DNA from: UBA12018 sp051656605
Lineage (GTDB): Bacteria > Bacteroidota > Bacteroidia > Bacteroidales > CAMTPD01
Reading direction: 5' to 3'
NCBI GenBank assembly: GCA_051656605.1
Contig: JBOGCF010000017.1
Location: 186,001-250,000, forward strand
DNA length: 64,000 nt
Shown here: one piece after another, positions 53,519-62,569 of the stretch
How the letters are laid out: the number at the start of each line of letters is the position of its first letter
How positions within the stretch are numbered: the stretch's first letter is position 1
Notes under the pieces: model-generated
What the model was told of the DNA's origin: nothing
The model's database searches: none
The model's input: only the letters and a program-made list of their open reading frames with translations
Made by a program: the position numbers and the translations under genes

Positions 53519-54403
53519 TTAGGATTCTCTTTTATGCTTCCAGCGCTTGTGCGACCATAGCCAATATGCCGGATCTCGAAGAATTGTTTTTTCCATTCTT
53601 CGTATGTATTCTTCTGTAATCGAAAACTCGGGTACTCCTTTTGCATTGGCTGTTATCAGCTGAAGATCTGCTTCATAATATCCGCGCTTCACCTTTCGTA
53701 CATCTGCATACACTACAGCCAAATCTAACTTTTCTGCAATCTTTTCTGCACCGGTAAGCACCGCTGAGTCTTGATTTAAGAATGTTGTCCAATAGTGAAT
53801 ATTGGCTTTTGATGGTGTTTGATCGGTCAAAAACGCAACTTGCGATCTAGTCTTTTCTTTTTTAAGACGTATCATAGCTCGCAAGGTATCGTTCTTCTCA
53901 ATACCTAACGCCCCAAAACTTTCTCTCAAGTTTATAAATAGTTGATCGATTGGTTTCGATTTTATCTTACGATAGATCTGATAAGAAGCAAGCTTATCTC
54001 CAAAAAACAGTGAACTTGCAGTAAACCATTCCCAGTTTCCATAGTGACCGATATACATCAATACCGGACCGGGATTCTTTTCTACCAAATCAAACAGTAG
54101 CTCCTTATTGTTTATTTTTGCACGCTTCATTATCTCTTCATCCGAAATATGAAATAGCTTGAAGCTTTCGACAAGATAATCACAAAAATGATGATAAAAC
54201 TTTCGTTCAATCTCTTTTAACTCGTCGCTTGTTTTTTCAGGGAAAGAGTTTCTTAAGTTAGCAGCAACAACCTTTTTTCTATATCCAATCACTTTATACA
54301 CTAATAGATAAAGAAGATCAGACAACAAATATAAAATGGAAAAAGGCAATACTGCGATTGCCTTCACCATTATATAAATTGACCAATATGCCAGTTTATT
54401 CAT
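53519..54403 (-). CDS. Lipid A biosynthesis acyltransferase (LpxL/HtrB family)
   Basis: 294 residues. One N-terminal membrane helix (about 8-30) precedes the acyltransferase fold. The catalytic HxxxxE box is in IGHYGNWEWF, and TDQTPSKANIHYWTTFLN with the closing WLWSHKRWK is typical of LpxL/LpxM. It adds a secondary acyl chain to Kdo-lipid A or a related glycolipid at the inner membrane. Second gene of the operon, between mtaB and the GT2 gene. Confidence 0.92.
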   Translation of the reverse strand: MNKLAYWSIYIMVKAIAVLPFSILYLLSDLLYLLVYKVIGYRKKVVAANLRNSFPEKTSDELKEIERKFYHHFCDYLVESFKLFHISDEEIMKRAKINNKELLFDLVEKNPGPVLMYIGHYGNWEWFTASSLFFGDKLASYQIYRKIKSKPIDQLFINLRESFGALGIEKNDTLRAMIRLKKEKTRSQVAFLTDQTPSKANIHYWTTFLNQDSAVLTGAEKIAEKLDLAVVYADVRKVKRGYYEADLQLITANAKGVPEFSITEEYIRRMEKTILRDPAYWLWSHKRWKHKRES

Positions 54404-54415
54404 TACAAATAGAAT

Positions 54416-55735
54416 TTAGAGTAATTCCACTTTTACGGCCGAACCGTCTTCGTTCAGCTCGAGTAATCTCACTTTGCAGGTTTTGTTTACCAAAGCCGCA
54501 TCATAAGGTAGTTCTACTTTTACATAGTTTTCTGTAAAACCATGCATAAGTCCGTCCTTCTTCGTATGCTCGATAAGAGCAATACGTTCTGTTCCGAGTT
54601 GTGAAACATAGAAATCTTTCAATTTCTTGTCCGAAATATCTAAGATCACTTTACTTCTATCGTGTTTCGTTTTCGGATCTACAGCATAATCAATCTTCAA
54701 GGCCATCGTACCCGGACGCTCCGAATATGTGAACACATGAAGTTGAGAAATGTCTAGTGACTCGATAAAGCGACGAGCGTCTTCAAAGTATTGATCTACC
54801 TCACCTCGCACACCTACGATTACATCCACACCTATAAAAGCATGAGGCATCACCTCTTTTACTTTCGCAATTTTAGACGCAAACAAAGCTGTATCGTATC
54901 TACGTTTCATCAATTGTAGTACCTCGTCACTGCCCGATTGTAACGGAATGTGGAAGTGAGGCGCAAAACGTTTTGATGTAGATACAAAGTCGATAATTTC
55001 ATCAGTAAGCAAGTTTGGCTCGATCGAAGAGATACGATATCTTTCGATACCTTCTACCTCATCCAATGCTTTAACCAAATCAAGAAAGGTATCGCCGGTT
55101 GTTTTACCAAAGTCTCCTATATTGACACCGGTAAGCACAATCTCTTTGCCTCCATCACGGGTTACTTGACGTGCCTGTTCTACCAGTTCTGCAACAGTTC
55201 CATTACGACTTCTACCTCGTGCAAATGGAATGGTACAATAAGAACAATAATAATCACAACCATCTTGCACCTTCAGGAAATAGCGTGTGCGGTCTCCTTT
55301 GGAACAAGAAGGGGCAAATTTACGTACGTCGGCAGCTTTACTTGTTACGATAACACCACGACGTTCTTGTTTTTTGAAATCTGCAATATACTGTAAAATA
55401 TCAAGCTTTTGTCCTGCTCCTAATACAAGGTCTACACCTTCAATATCAGCAACATCTTCGGGCTTCAACTGAGCATAACAACCCGTCACTACCATCAATG
55501 CACCCGGGTGCATCTTTCCGTAACGACGAATTGCTTGTCGGCACTTTTTATCCGCGAGTTCGGTCACGGAGCAGGTATTGATAACACAAATATCTGCTTT
55601 TTCTCCGCTGCGAGCACGACGAATACCATTCTCTTCGAGGAGCTTTCCAATAGTGGAGGTCTCCGCAAAATTTAACTTGCAACCCAATGTGTAATAGGCT
55701 GCAATCTTATTTTCAAACACACTTTGATCAATCAT
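54416..55735 (-). CDS. mtaB: tRNA t6A37 methylthiotransferase
   Basis: From the ATG at 55735 the protein has 439 residues. The N-terminal MTTase domain starts YYTLGCKLNFAETS with its cluster Cys, then CVINTCSVTE and VVTGCYAQ. The radical SAM triad is CDYYCSYC, and a TRAM domain closes the protein. It turns N6-threonylcarbamoyladenosine 37 into its 2-methylthio form. The frame runs back to a TTG at 55759, but that TTG lies in the likely -7 box TAACTTTG, so the ATG is preferred. First gene of a three-gene operon. Confidence 0.93.
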   Translation of the reverse strand: MIDQSVFENKIAAYYTLGCKLNFAETSTIGKLLEENGIRRARSGEKADICVINTCSVTELADKKCRQAIRRYGKMHPGALMVVTGCYAQLKPEDVADIEGVDLVLGAGQKLDILQYIADFKKQERRGVIVTSKAADVRKFAPSCSKGDRTRYFLKVQDGCDYYCSYCTIPFARGRSRNGTVAELVEQARQVTRDGGKEIVLTGVNIGDFGKTTGDTFLDLVKALDEVEGIERYRISSIEPNLLTDEIIDFVSTSKRFAPHFHIPLQSGSDEVLQLMKRRYDTALFASKIAKVKEVMPHAFIGVDVIVGVRGEVDQYFEDARRFIESLDISQLHVFTYSERPGTMALKIDYAVDPKTKHDRSKVILDISDKKLKDFYVSQLGTERIALIEHTKKDGLMHGFTENYVKVELPYDAALVNKTCKVRLLELNEDGSAVKVELL

Positions 55736-55756
55736 CTGAAAAGCTAATTTACTATA

Positions 55757-55764
55757 CAAAGTTA
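55757..55764 (-). promoter_or_regulatory. -7 box of mtaB operon
   Basis: TAACTTTG on the minus strand; the -33 TTG is not at the usual distance. It gives a leader of about 15 bases to the ATG at 55735. Confidence 0.45.
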
Positions 55765-55795
55765 GTAAATCCGATAGACAAATTAGGTCCTTTCC

Positions 55796-55826
55796 TTGTT
55801 TATCTGACGCTCAGTAGCTATTTTTG
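55796..55826 (+). promoter_or_regulatory. Promoter of acyl-CoA ligase gene
   Basis: TTG (55796-55798), a 20-bp spacer and TATTTTTG (55819-55826), 23 bases before the ATG. Confidence 0.75.
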
Positions 55827-55849
55827 CACAAATTTCACATGAGTGTGCT

Positions 55850-57514
55850 ATGATACAAGAGAATTTCATAAAGATTTACGAAGATAGTTTCAAAACCAAC
55901 TGGGATTTGCCAGCACTTAGCGATTATAGCAAGGGGACAACTCTTACTTATCAAGGTGTGGCACAAGAAATTGCAAAGTACCATTTGCTATTTGAACATC
56001 TGAATGTAAAAAAAGGAGACAAAATCGCGCTCATCGGAAAAGACAATATTCATTGGTGTATTGTCTATATGGCAACTATAACTTATGGTGCTGTAATTGT
56101 TCCGATTCTTCAAGACTTTAATCCGCACGATGTACAGCACATCATCAATCACTCTGAATCTGTTGTATTGTTTTCCAGTACCAAAATATGGGAATCACTC
56201 AATACGGATAAGTTTGAAGGATTAAAAGCTGCATTCTCGCTTTCGAGCTGCAAGCTACTAATGGCTACTAAAGATAAAGAGTCTATACAATCGTTTCTTG
56301 ACAATAAAGATGCTCTATATTGCCAAAAGTATCCGAATGGATTTACTCAAAACGATATTCAATATGCAGAAGTTCCAAACTCTGAACTTGTGCTAATCAA
56401 TTATACTTCGGGTACAACTGGTTTTAGCAAGGGGGTAATGCTTACTGCAAATAACCTTGCAGGAAATGTAACTTATGCACGTACGCTTGATTTGCTCAAC
56501 CGTGGTCAGCATGCTCTTTCATTCCTGCCACTTGCACATGCCTATGGTTGTGCGTTCAACTTCTTGCTTCCATTAGCAAACGGAGTACACATTTATTTAT
56601 TAGGAAAGGTTCCAACTCCAAATATCTTACTGAAAGCATTTGCTGACGTAAAACCGAATATTGTAATTACTGTTCCGCTTATCATTGAGAAGATCTATAA
56701 AAACACGATCCTCCCAACTATTAGTAAGCCGGCTATTAAGTTTGCGCTAAGCTTACCAATCGTCAAAAATAAGATCTACGCTAAGATTAGAAACAAACTC
56801 ATCACAGCTATGGGAGGAAACTTTAGCGAAGTGATCATTGGTGGTGCAGCTCTTAATGCTGAAGTTGAAGAATTTCTGCATAAAATAAAATTTCCATTCA
56901 CCGTAGGCTACGGAATGACAGAGTGTGCCCCACTCATTAGCTACGATCATTATTACGACTTCATCCCTACCTCGTGTGGACAAGTTCTGAAAGGAATCAT
57001 GGAAGTACGTATCGACTCTGAAGATCCTTATAATAAGATTGGAGAAATTCAGGTACGTGGAGAAAATGTAATGGTCGGATATTATAAGAATGAAGAAGCG
57101 ACCCGCAATGTCTTTACTGAAGACGGATGGTTAAAAACCGGTGACCTCGGACGTATTGATGCAGACCATCGCATCTACATTCGTGGTAGAAGTAAGACTA
57201 TGATTCTTAGTTCGAGCGGACAAAACATTTTCCCTGAAGAGATCGAAGCTAAACTAAACAATCTTCCTTTTGTGATGGAAAGTTTAGTAGTTGAACGCAA
57301 CGGCAAATTGGTAGCTTTAGTTTATCCTGATTACGAGGCCGGAGATGCAGCCGGACTATCTCAATCAGACTTAAATTCTGTTATGACAGAAAATAAAACA
57401 GAGCTTAATAAAATCGTTGCTCCGTATGAACGCATCGCCGAAATACAGCTTTTTCCTACGGAATTTGAAAAAACACCGAAGAAAAGCATAAAAAGATATC
57501 TTTATTGCAACTAA
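55850..57514 (+). CDS. AMP-dependent acyl-CoA synthetase (long-chain fatty acid-CoA ligase type)
   Basis: 554 residues, ANL superfamily. The phosphate-binding loop is INYTSGTTGFSKGVML, the A5 motif VGYGMTECAP, A7 LKTGDLG, and the C-terminal catalytic Lys region KTPKKSIKRYLY. It activates a fatty or related acid through an acyl-adenylate to the CoA (or ACP) thioester. Chain preference cannot be read from sequence. Single gene with a strong promoter; it ends 159 bases before the small lipoprotein gene with no clear terminator. Confidence 0.9.
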   Translation: MIQENFIKIYEDSFKTNWDLPALSDYSKGTTLTYQGVAQEIAKYHLLFEHLNVKKGDKIALIGKDNIHWCIVYMATITYGAVIVPILQDFNPHDVQHIINHSESVVLFSSTKIWESLNTDKFEGLKAAFSLSSCKLLMATKDKESIQSFLDNKDALYCQKYPNGFTQNDIQYAEVPNSELVLINYTSGTTGFSKGVMLTANNLAGNVTYARTLDLLNRGQHALSFLPLAHAYGCAFNFLLPLANGVHIYLLGKVPTPNILLKAFADVKPNIVITVPLIIEKIYKNTILPTISKPAIKFALSLPIVKNKIYAKIRNKLITAMGGNFSEVIIGGAALNAEVEEFLHKIKFPFTVGYGMTECAPLISYDHYYDFIPTSCGQVLKGIMEVRIDSEDPYNKIGEIQVRGENVMVGYYKNEEATRNVFTEDGWLKTGDLGRIDADHRIYIRGRSKTMILSSSGQNIFPEEIEAKLNNLPFVMESLVVERNGKLVALVYPDYEAGDAAGLSQSDLNSVMTENKTELNKIVAPYERIAEIQLFPTEFEKTPKKSIKRYLYCN

Positions 57515-57584
57515 ACTGTTTTTTTCTTGTTGTTTAAATGCATACAGAAAATAATATGATTATTGAAAAAATATTTACTTTCTG

Positions 57585-57617
57585 TTGTACAACATATTCT
57601 TTTAATACATACATTTG
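57585..57617 (+). promoter_or_regulatory. Promoter of small lipoprotein gene
   Basis: TTG (57585-57587), a 22-bp spacer (one longer than usual) and TACATTTG (57610-57617). Confidence 0.6.
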
Positions 57618-57673
57618 CATCGTTATTTTAGAATATACAAAAGACCGTTTACCGTTTTAAATTAGAAAACAAA

Positions 57674-57889
57674 ATGAAAAAGTTAGTTGCATTTGCTGCA
57701 GTTGTAGCAGCTGTTTCTTTCGCTTCTTGCTCGTCTAAACAAGCAGATTCTGCATCATCAGAAGAAGTTGTTGTTGAAGCTACACCAGTAGCAGCGGAAG
57801 AAGTTACTGTAGTAGAAGAAGTTGTTGCTGATTCAGCAACAGTTGCCGCTGATTCTACAGCGACTACAGCACCAGCAGCTGAGAAATAA
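57674..57889 (+). CDS. Small acidic putative lipoprotein
   Basis: 71 residues. A lipoprotein signal peptide ends in VSFASC (Cys near residue 19), followed by about 52 residues made almost only of Glu, Val, Ala, Ser, Thr and Asp (SSEEVVVEATPVAAEEVTVV), with no aromatic residue. It looks unfolded and strongly acidic. A good promoter, an ATG after an A-rich leader and a terminator make it a real gene. No family is recognised. It precedes a TonB-dependent receptor gene by 71 bases. Confidence 0.8.
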   Translation: MKKLVAFAAVVAAVSFASCSSKQADSASSEEVVVEATPVAAEEVTVVEEVVADSATVAADSTATTAPAAEK

Positions 57890-57910
57890 TTTTCAGCATC
57901 AAAAAATTGA

Positions 57911-57946
57911 AATAGTCTGTATGCATGCATACAGACTATTTTTTTT
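57911..57946 (+). terminator. Terminator after small lipoprotein gene
   Basis: Perfect 14-bp stem AATAGTCTGTATGC/GCATACAGACTATT, followed by six T. It ends only 14 bases before the ATG of the next gene, so it may act as a partial terminator or attenuator. Confidence 0.85.
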
Positions 57947-57960
57947 ACCAAAAGTGAATT

Positions 57961-60054
57961 ATGAACAGAAAAGCAATAACCCTATTTAGCTGCATACTAA
58001 GTATCCCAAAAATGTATGCACAGTCTGCACAAGATAGTATCCAGACCTCCATACAAACCCTTCGACTCAAAGAAGTGGAAGTTACAGGTTCGTATAGAAG
58101 ATCTCCAATCCAATATCCAACACAGACTGTTTCTATTGATAATAACCCCTCGATAAACAGACTCAACGTATCTGAAGCCATCGCTCAGTTACCATCAGTC
58201 AACATTGGCATAGAAGGAGATATACGCCGAAGAGGCAATACCGACGTAAATCTTCTTTTCAACGGTATCCCTTTAGCCTTATTTGAAGAAAACAGAGGAG
58301 ATGCCCTTATCTTATTTCCATCTTCTACTTTAAATAGCATCGAGACTGGAGACAATCTTTACGACTATACTTTTGTAGACGGAGGCTCTGGCATCATCAA
58401 CCTCAGACCTTTTTCATCAAATAAAAAAGAGAAGTATCTACAACTAACAGGTGCAATGGGCGCTCATGAGCGTTACAACGCAGAGATTAAAGGGGGAATC
58501 TCTACAAAGAAGTTCTTCTTTGACGCAGGCTACAACTTCAAGCGCGAATACAGACATCGCACCTTTAGAAAAGAGACGATCAACAATACCGGCACTGCTT
58601 ACCAAAACAACAATGCCTCCGCACATCCAAATATCAATTTCGGCTATGTAAATACTGGTGTAAATATCAATGCTAATAACCAATTGGTATTTAACGGCCT
58701 GTTGTTTGATATGAACTACGATCGCTTAGGTAATATTGATAATAAGAAATTGAAACCTGACGGTAGCGTTGCCAACCACATGATTCGACAACGAGACAAT
58801 AACCAAAAACAAAAAGCATGGTCGACCGGTACCGAATGGAAACATACATTTACCAAACTAAAGAATGCCTCTCTACAAGCAGGCTTCAACTACGACAACT
58901 ATGCATACGATGAAGATAACTACTTCAAAAACAAGAAACCCGATACAGAACAAATTCTTGCCCAAGAAGAGTTATTTATCAATCAAGAAAAGCATCAATA
59001 CATTGCACAGGCTCGATTTGAGCAAGCCATAAATCCACTGTTATCTTATTATGTAGGCTATACCGGCAGATTCAAAAGAGATGCCTATCGTGCAAATGGG
59101 TATAACCTAGTCAACGATAAATGGACCCCCAATCTGGCAAAGTGCGATACGTTTGATCTAAACTCGAATATCCACTTAATATCCTTAGGCACACAAATAT
59201 CGAAAGGTAACTTCCTTGCTAATGTATCTTTGCAAGGAGATATAAGTAGTCGAAAAACGGATTCGAAGCACCAGCAAGTAGAAACAAAACACCTGTTTAC
59301 TCTACTTCCTCAAATAAACATGACCTATTCTTCAAGCAAGAATACTACGTGGAATATCAGTTACTCACAACGCATCAATCGTCCGGTGCTTCGTGATTTG
59401 AATCCATACATCGACACAAGCGATCCAACCTTTACGCGCAAGGGGAATCCAAGTCTTAAAAATGAACTCGTTCATCTAACACAAATCTCCAATACTTCTC
59501 GATTTGGAACCTTTACTCTGAATCCGATCGTATATTATGCATATAGATCGAATCGAATTATGGACATTGCCCAAGTAGAAGACAACAAAACTATTTGGAC
59601 AAAGGAGAATGCTTCAAACACCCAGAGTGCAGGTCTTGAAATCAATGCTTCTTGGCAGCCATTCAGACAACTATTTGTTTATCTTACTGCAAATGGATAT
59701 CATTATGAAATCGACGGGCAGCGCCAAGGCTGGGGAAAACGTAAAGGAGATTTTGCAGTAGATGCTAAAGGCGGAATCACATATCTTCCTTTTAGAAATA
59801 CTCGATTACAAATCGACGGATACTATACCGACAAACAGCTTACCCCTCAAGGCAGCATCTCTTCACTGTACAGTGTTAACGCCGGCGCTTCACAGTACTT
59901 ACTAAATCAGCGCATGTGCATTACGCTCTCTATCCAGAACATCTTTGACTCCATGGAAGAGTCTACCACCTTTGTTAGTGGGTCAGAAACACAATACATA
60001 CATCGTAATCGTGATGCAAGAGCATTCTGGGCTTCCATCAGTTACACATTATAA
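57961..60054 (+). CDS. TonB-dependent receptor-like outer-membrane protein (OMP_b-brl_3 type)
   Basis: 697 residues with a signal peptide cut near MYAQ. The plug region (about 40-155) has LKEVEVTGSYRRSPIQYPTQ, ALILFPSSTLNSIE and GGSGIINLRPF. A large barrel follows, with the PF14905-like FTLLPQINMTYSSSKNT and SYSQRINRPVLRDLNPY, ending in ASISYTL. There is no N-terminal carboxypeptidase-like domain and no SusD partner. The ligand is unknown. Its start is crowded against the terminator hairpin of the small lipoprotein gene; no promoter or clear ribosome site is seen in the 14 bases between. Confidence 0.88.
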   Translation: MNRKAITLFSCILSIPKMYAQSAQDSIQTSIQTLRLKEVEVTGSYRRSPIQYPTQTVSIDNNPSINRLNVSEAIAQLPSVNIGIEGDIRRRGNTDVNLLFNGIPLALFEENRGDALILFPSSTLNSIETGDNLYDYTFVDGGSGIINLRPFSSNKKEKYLQLTGAMGAHERYNAEIKGGISTKKFFFDAGYNFKREYRHRTFRKETINNTGTAYQNNNASAHPNINFGYVNTGVNINANNQLVFNGLLFDMNYDRLGNIDNKKLKPDGSVANHMIRQRDNNQKQKAWSTGTEWKHTFTKLKNASLQAGFNYDNYAYDEDNYFKNKKPDTEQILAQEELFINQEKHQYIAQARFEQAINPLLSYYVGYTGRFKRDAYRANGYNLVNDKWTPNLAKCDTFDLNSNIHLISLGTQISKGNFLANVSLQGDISSRKTDSKHQQVETKHLFTLLPQINMTYSSSKNTTWNISYSQRINRPVLRDLNPYIDTSDPTFTRKGNPSLKNELVHLTQISNTSRFGTFTLNPIVYYAYRSNRIMDIAQVEDNKTIWTKENASNTQSAGLEINASWQPFRQLFVYLTANGYHYEIDGQRQGWGKRKGDFAVDAKGGITYLPFRNTRLQIDGYYTDKQLTPQGSISSLYSVNAGASQYLLNQRMCITLSIQNIFDSMEESTTFVSGSETQYIHRNRDARAFWASISYTL

Positions 60055-60063
60055 TCGCAAACA

Positions 60064-60100
60064 AAAAAGCGTGCAGTAATATAAATACTGCACGCTTTTT
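60064..60100 (+). terminator. Terminator of TonB receptor gene
   Basis: Perfect 15-bp stem AAAAAGCGTGCAGTA/TACTGCACGCTTTTT with a 7-base loop. Confidence 0.9.
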
Positions 60101-60118
60101 TAGCTCTAAACAGAACAA

Positions 60119-60148
60119 AAAAAAGGCTCTCAAATGAGAGCCTTTTTT
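60119..60148 (-). terminator. Terminator of rpsF-rpsR-rplI operon
   Basis: Perfect 13-bp stem AAAAAAGGCTCTC/GAGAGCCTTTTTT; on the minus strand the T run extends to nine or more bases. Confidence 0.9.
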
Positions 60149-60167
60149 ATATCTGATAATTTGAAAA

Positions 60168-60611
60168 TTATTCAGCAACAACTTCGAAAGGAATTTCTAC
60201 AGAAACTTCTTTGTGAAGTTTGATAGTAGCTACATAGCTACCAGCTTCTTTAACAGAACCTTTGATAGCGATTAGCTTTCTGTCGATGTTGAAACCTGCT
60301 TTTTCTAGAGCCTCAGCAACTTGGATGTTACCAACTGAACCGAAGATAGTTCCAGTAGAGCTAGTTTTAGCACCGATTGTCAAAGTTACACCTTCTAGTT
60401 TAGCAGCTAGTTCTTGTGCATCAGCTTTGATTTTAGCCAATTTGTGTGCACGTTGTTTCAAGTTTTCTGCCAAAACTTTCAAAGATGAAGGAGTAGCGAT
60501 GATAGCCTTACCTTGAGGGATAAGATAGTTACGACCGTAGCCAGGTTTTACTGTTACTACTTCGTCTTTGTAGCCAAGATTAGCTACGTCTTCTTTCAAA
60601 ATAACTTGCAT
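60168..60611 (-). CDS. rplI: 50S ribosomal protein L9
   Basis: 147 residues, full length. The N-terminal RNA-binding domain MQVILKEDVANLGYKDEVVT with GYGRNYLIPQGKAI is the L9 signature; a central helix links it to the C-terminal domain. Last gene of the operon, 22 bases after rpsR. Confidence 0.98.
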   Translation of the reverse strand: MQVILKEDVANLGYKDEVVTVKPGYGRNYLIPQGKAIIATPSSLKVLAENLKQRAHKLAKIKADAQELAAKLEGVTLTIGAKTSSTGTIFGSVGNIQVAEALEKAGFNIDRKLIAIKGSVKEAGSYVATIKLHKEVSVEIPFEVVAE

Positions 60612-60633
60612 GTTCTTTATCCTCCTTCGTTAA

Positions 60634-60906
60634 TTATTTCATCAAATCGGTTACATAAGGAAGCAACGCCAAGTGACGTGCTCTTTTCACTGCTTGAGCT
60701 ACACGACGTTGGAACTTCAAAGAAGTACCAGTGATACGACGTGGAAGGATTTTACCTTGCTCGTTCAAGAATTTTTTCAAGAACTCAGGATCTTTGTAGT
60801 CGATATATTTGATACCGTTCTTTTTGAAACGGCAATATTTTTTCTTCTTAACGTCTACTGAAGGAGGAGTTAAGTATCTGATTTCTGATTGATTGTTGTT
60901 TGCCAT
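60634..60906 (-). CDS. rpsR: 30S ribosomal protein S18
   Basis: 90 residues with CRFKKNGIKYIDYKDPEFLK, then ILPRRITGTSLKFQRRVAQA, the S18 signature. S18 pairs with S6 on the small-subunit platform. It lies two bases after rpsF and before rplI. Confidence 0.98.
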   Translation of the reverse strand: MANNNQSEIRYLTPPSVDVKKKKYCRFKKNGIKYIDYKDPEFLKKFLNEQGKILPRRITGTSLKFQRRVAQAVKRARHLALLPYVTDLMK

Positions 60907-60908
60907 GA

Positions 60909-61262
60909 TTAGTTCTCCTTGTTTTCTTTAGATTGTGATTTCAAACCTCTTCTTTTAGCAGCATATTCAGCAGCATATTTGTCTTGACGGAAAGTCAAGA
61001 AGCGGATCACACGCTCGTCACGACGGAAGATCTTTTCTAGTTCTGCAATAACAGATGGTTCTGCTTTGAATTCTACTAGTTGGTAAAAACCTGTCGATTT
61101 CTTTTGAATTGGATAAGCTAGTTTGCGCAAACCCCAGTTCTCTTCGTTTACGATCTCAGAACCTTTCTCAACCAAAAGGCTCGTGAATTTGTCTACCGCT
61201 TCCTTCATCTGTACATCAGACAAAACGGGAGTCAAAATGAAAACGGCTTCGTAATTGTTCAT
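60909..61262 (-). CDS. rpsF: 30S ribosomal protein S6
   Basis: 117 residues. YEAVFILTPVLSDVQMKEAV, WGLRKLAYPIQKKSTGFYQL and DERVIRFLTF are the S6 hallmarks, with a charged C-terminal tail. First gene of the operon, directly after a consensus promoter. In many bacteria the S6:S18 complex binds its own leader; no such motif is obvious in the roughly 40-base leader here. Confidence 0.98.
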   Translation of the reverse strand: MNNYEAVFILTPVLSDVQMKEAVDKFTSLLVEKGSEIVNEENWGLRKLAYPIQKKSTGFYQLVEFKAEPSVIAELEKIFRRDERVIRFLTFRQDKYAAEYAAKRRGLKSQSKENKEN

Positions 61263-61304
61263 AAAACTTCGTTTATAATTTGATTAATAAAATGTTTCGT
61301 GGCG

Positions 61305-61335
61305 CAAAAGTAGTGATTTTTACTGAAAAGACAAA
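61305..61335 (-). promoter_or_regulatory. Promoter of rpsF-rpsR-rplI
   Basis: Minus strand: TTTG (61335-61332), a 19-bp spacer and TACTTTTG (61312-61305), about 43 bases before rpsF. Confidence 0.8.
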
Positions 61336-61510
61336 CACTTTGCACCATTTCTTTCTTATACAGAGTTTTAAACCCTTTTTTACACCTATCTACCCTATTG
61401 GGTTTAAGACGAGAATATCGGCAGTTTCAATCTAAAACTCTACATTTACAACAACAAAACAACGTTTTTCCACTTTATCTATATAAAACAAACAATACAA
61501 ACAAGCTCAT

Positions 61511-62533
61511 ATGAAACAACTTAAGCACATTCTTCTGATCGGATTATTGTTGATCGCAACAACCGTCCGCGCCCAATACAGCAAAGATCTATTAGGAGAT
61601 GATTATGTGAACCGTACCATCAACATGCCCGATGACTATCAAGGAAAAGTAACGTGCACGTTGATTAAGAAAGTAGACACCCTACATACCGACAAAGCCA
61701 TCCTATATATTCATGGCTACAACGATTACTTTTTTCAATCGCAACTTGGAGATAGCGTCACCAAACACGGTCTCAACTTTTACGCACTCGACCTTCGAAA
61801 ATACGGACGTTCTTATCTCCCCAATCAAACCCGCTTTTACGTAAAGTCATTGACTGAATACTTTGCAGACATTGACACAGCCTTATCCATCATACAAAGC
61901 GAAGGAAATAAAGAAATCATACTAATGGCTCACTCAACCGGAGGCTTAATCACCCCGTTATACCTCAATGCTCGCCCACAAAGTGAAGTAAAAGCCCTTA
62001 TACTAAACAGTCCGTTCCTCGACATGAACCTTGGCGGATTCATGGAGTCTGTAATGGTCCCTATCGTTTCAATGATCTCTCCTTTATTTCCAAACTTAGT
62101 GGTCTCCGGAGCAGGGAAACCAGGATCAGCAAGTGGCTATAGCCAAAGTTTGCTACAACAATACCATGGAGAATGGACCTACAATACCGACTGGAAATTA
62201 GCCGCAAGTGCGCCCATTACAGCAGCTTGGATAGGCGCCATTCATAAAGGCCAAAATACAATCCACAAAGGACTTAAACTAAACATTCCTATTTTGGTAA
62301 TGTACTCAGATAAAAGTCTTGAAGAAACCGATGAGTGGAACGAAGGATTTATGCATGCTGATATAGTTCTGGATGTAAATGATATTCAGAAGTATGGAAA
62401 GAAACTAGGGGATAAAGTAACACTGGAATGTATAGAAGGTGGCATGCACGACTTGATTTTATCGCCCAAGCAAGCGCGTGACGATGCATATCACACCATT
62501 TTCTCTTTCATAGACAAATCGGTTGTGTGGTAA
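61511..62533 (+). CDS. Secreted alpha/beta-hydrolase (lysophospholipase/monoglyceride lipase-like)
   Basis: 340 residues with a signal peptide cut near VRAQ (residue 22). The nucleophile elbow is LMAHSTGG (S142). The oxyanion-side YIHGYNDYFF, the acid region ILVMYSDKS and the catalytic His in GGMHDLILS complete the triad. The serine aminopeptidase S33/lysophospholipase group acts on lipids or esters; the substrate here is unknown. Single gene. No terminator oriented for this gene is visible; the hairpin downstream has its T run on the other strand. Confidence 0.88.
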   Translation: MKQLKHILLIGLLLIATTVRAQYSKDLLGDDYVNRTINMPDDYQGKVTCTLIKKVDTLHTDKAILYIHGYNDYFFQSQLGDSVTKHGLNFYALDLRKYGRSYLPNQTRFYVKSLTEYFADIDTALSIIQSEGNKEIILMAHSTGGLITPLYLNARPQSEVKALILNSPFLDMNLGGFMESVMVPIVSMISPLFPNLVVSGAGKPGSASGYSQSLLQQYHGEWTYNTDWKLAASAPITAAWIGAIHKGQNTIHKGLKLNIPILVMYSDKSLEETDEWNEGFMHADIVLDVNDIQKYGKKLGDKVTLECIEGGMHDLILSPKQARDDAYHTIFSFIDKSVVW

Positions 62534-62569
62534 AAAAAAGAAACGGCGGGGTTCGCACCAAGCCGTTTC
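62532..62569 (-). terminator. Minus-strand terminator (of the candidate small RNA)
   Basis: Stem GAAACGGC/GCCGTTTC with an inner GGT-GCGA-ACC pairing. Minus-strand tail of eight T; on the plus strand the hairpin is followed by ACATATT, so it works leftwards only. Confidence 0.85.
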
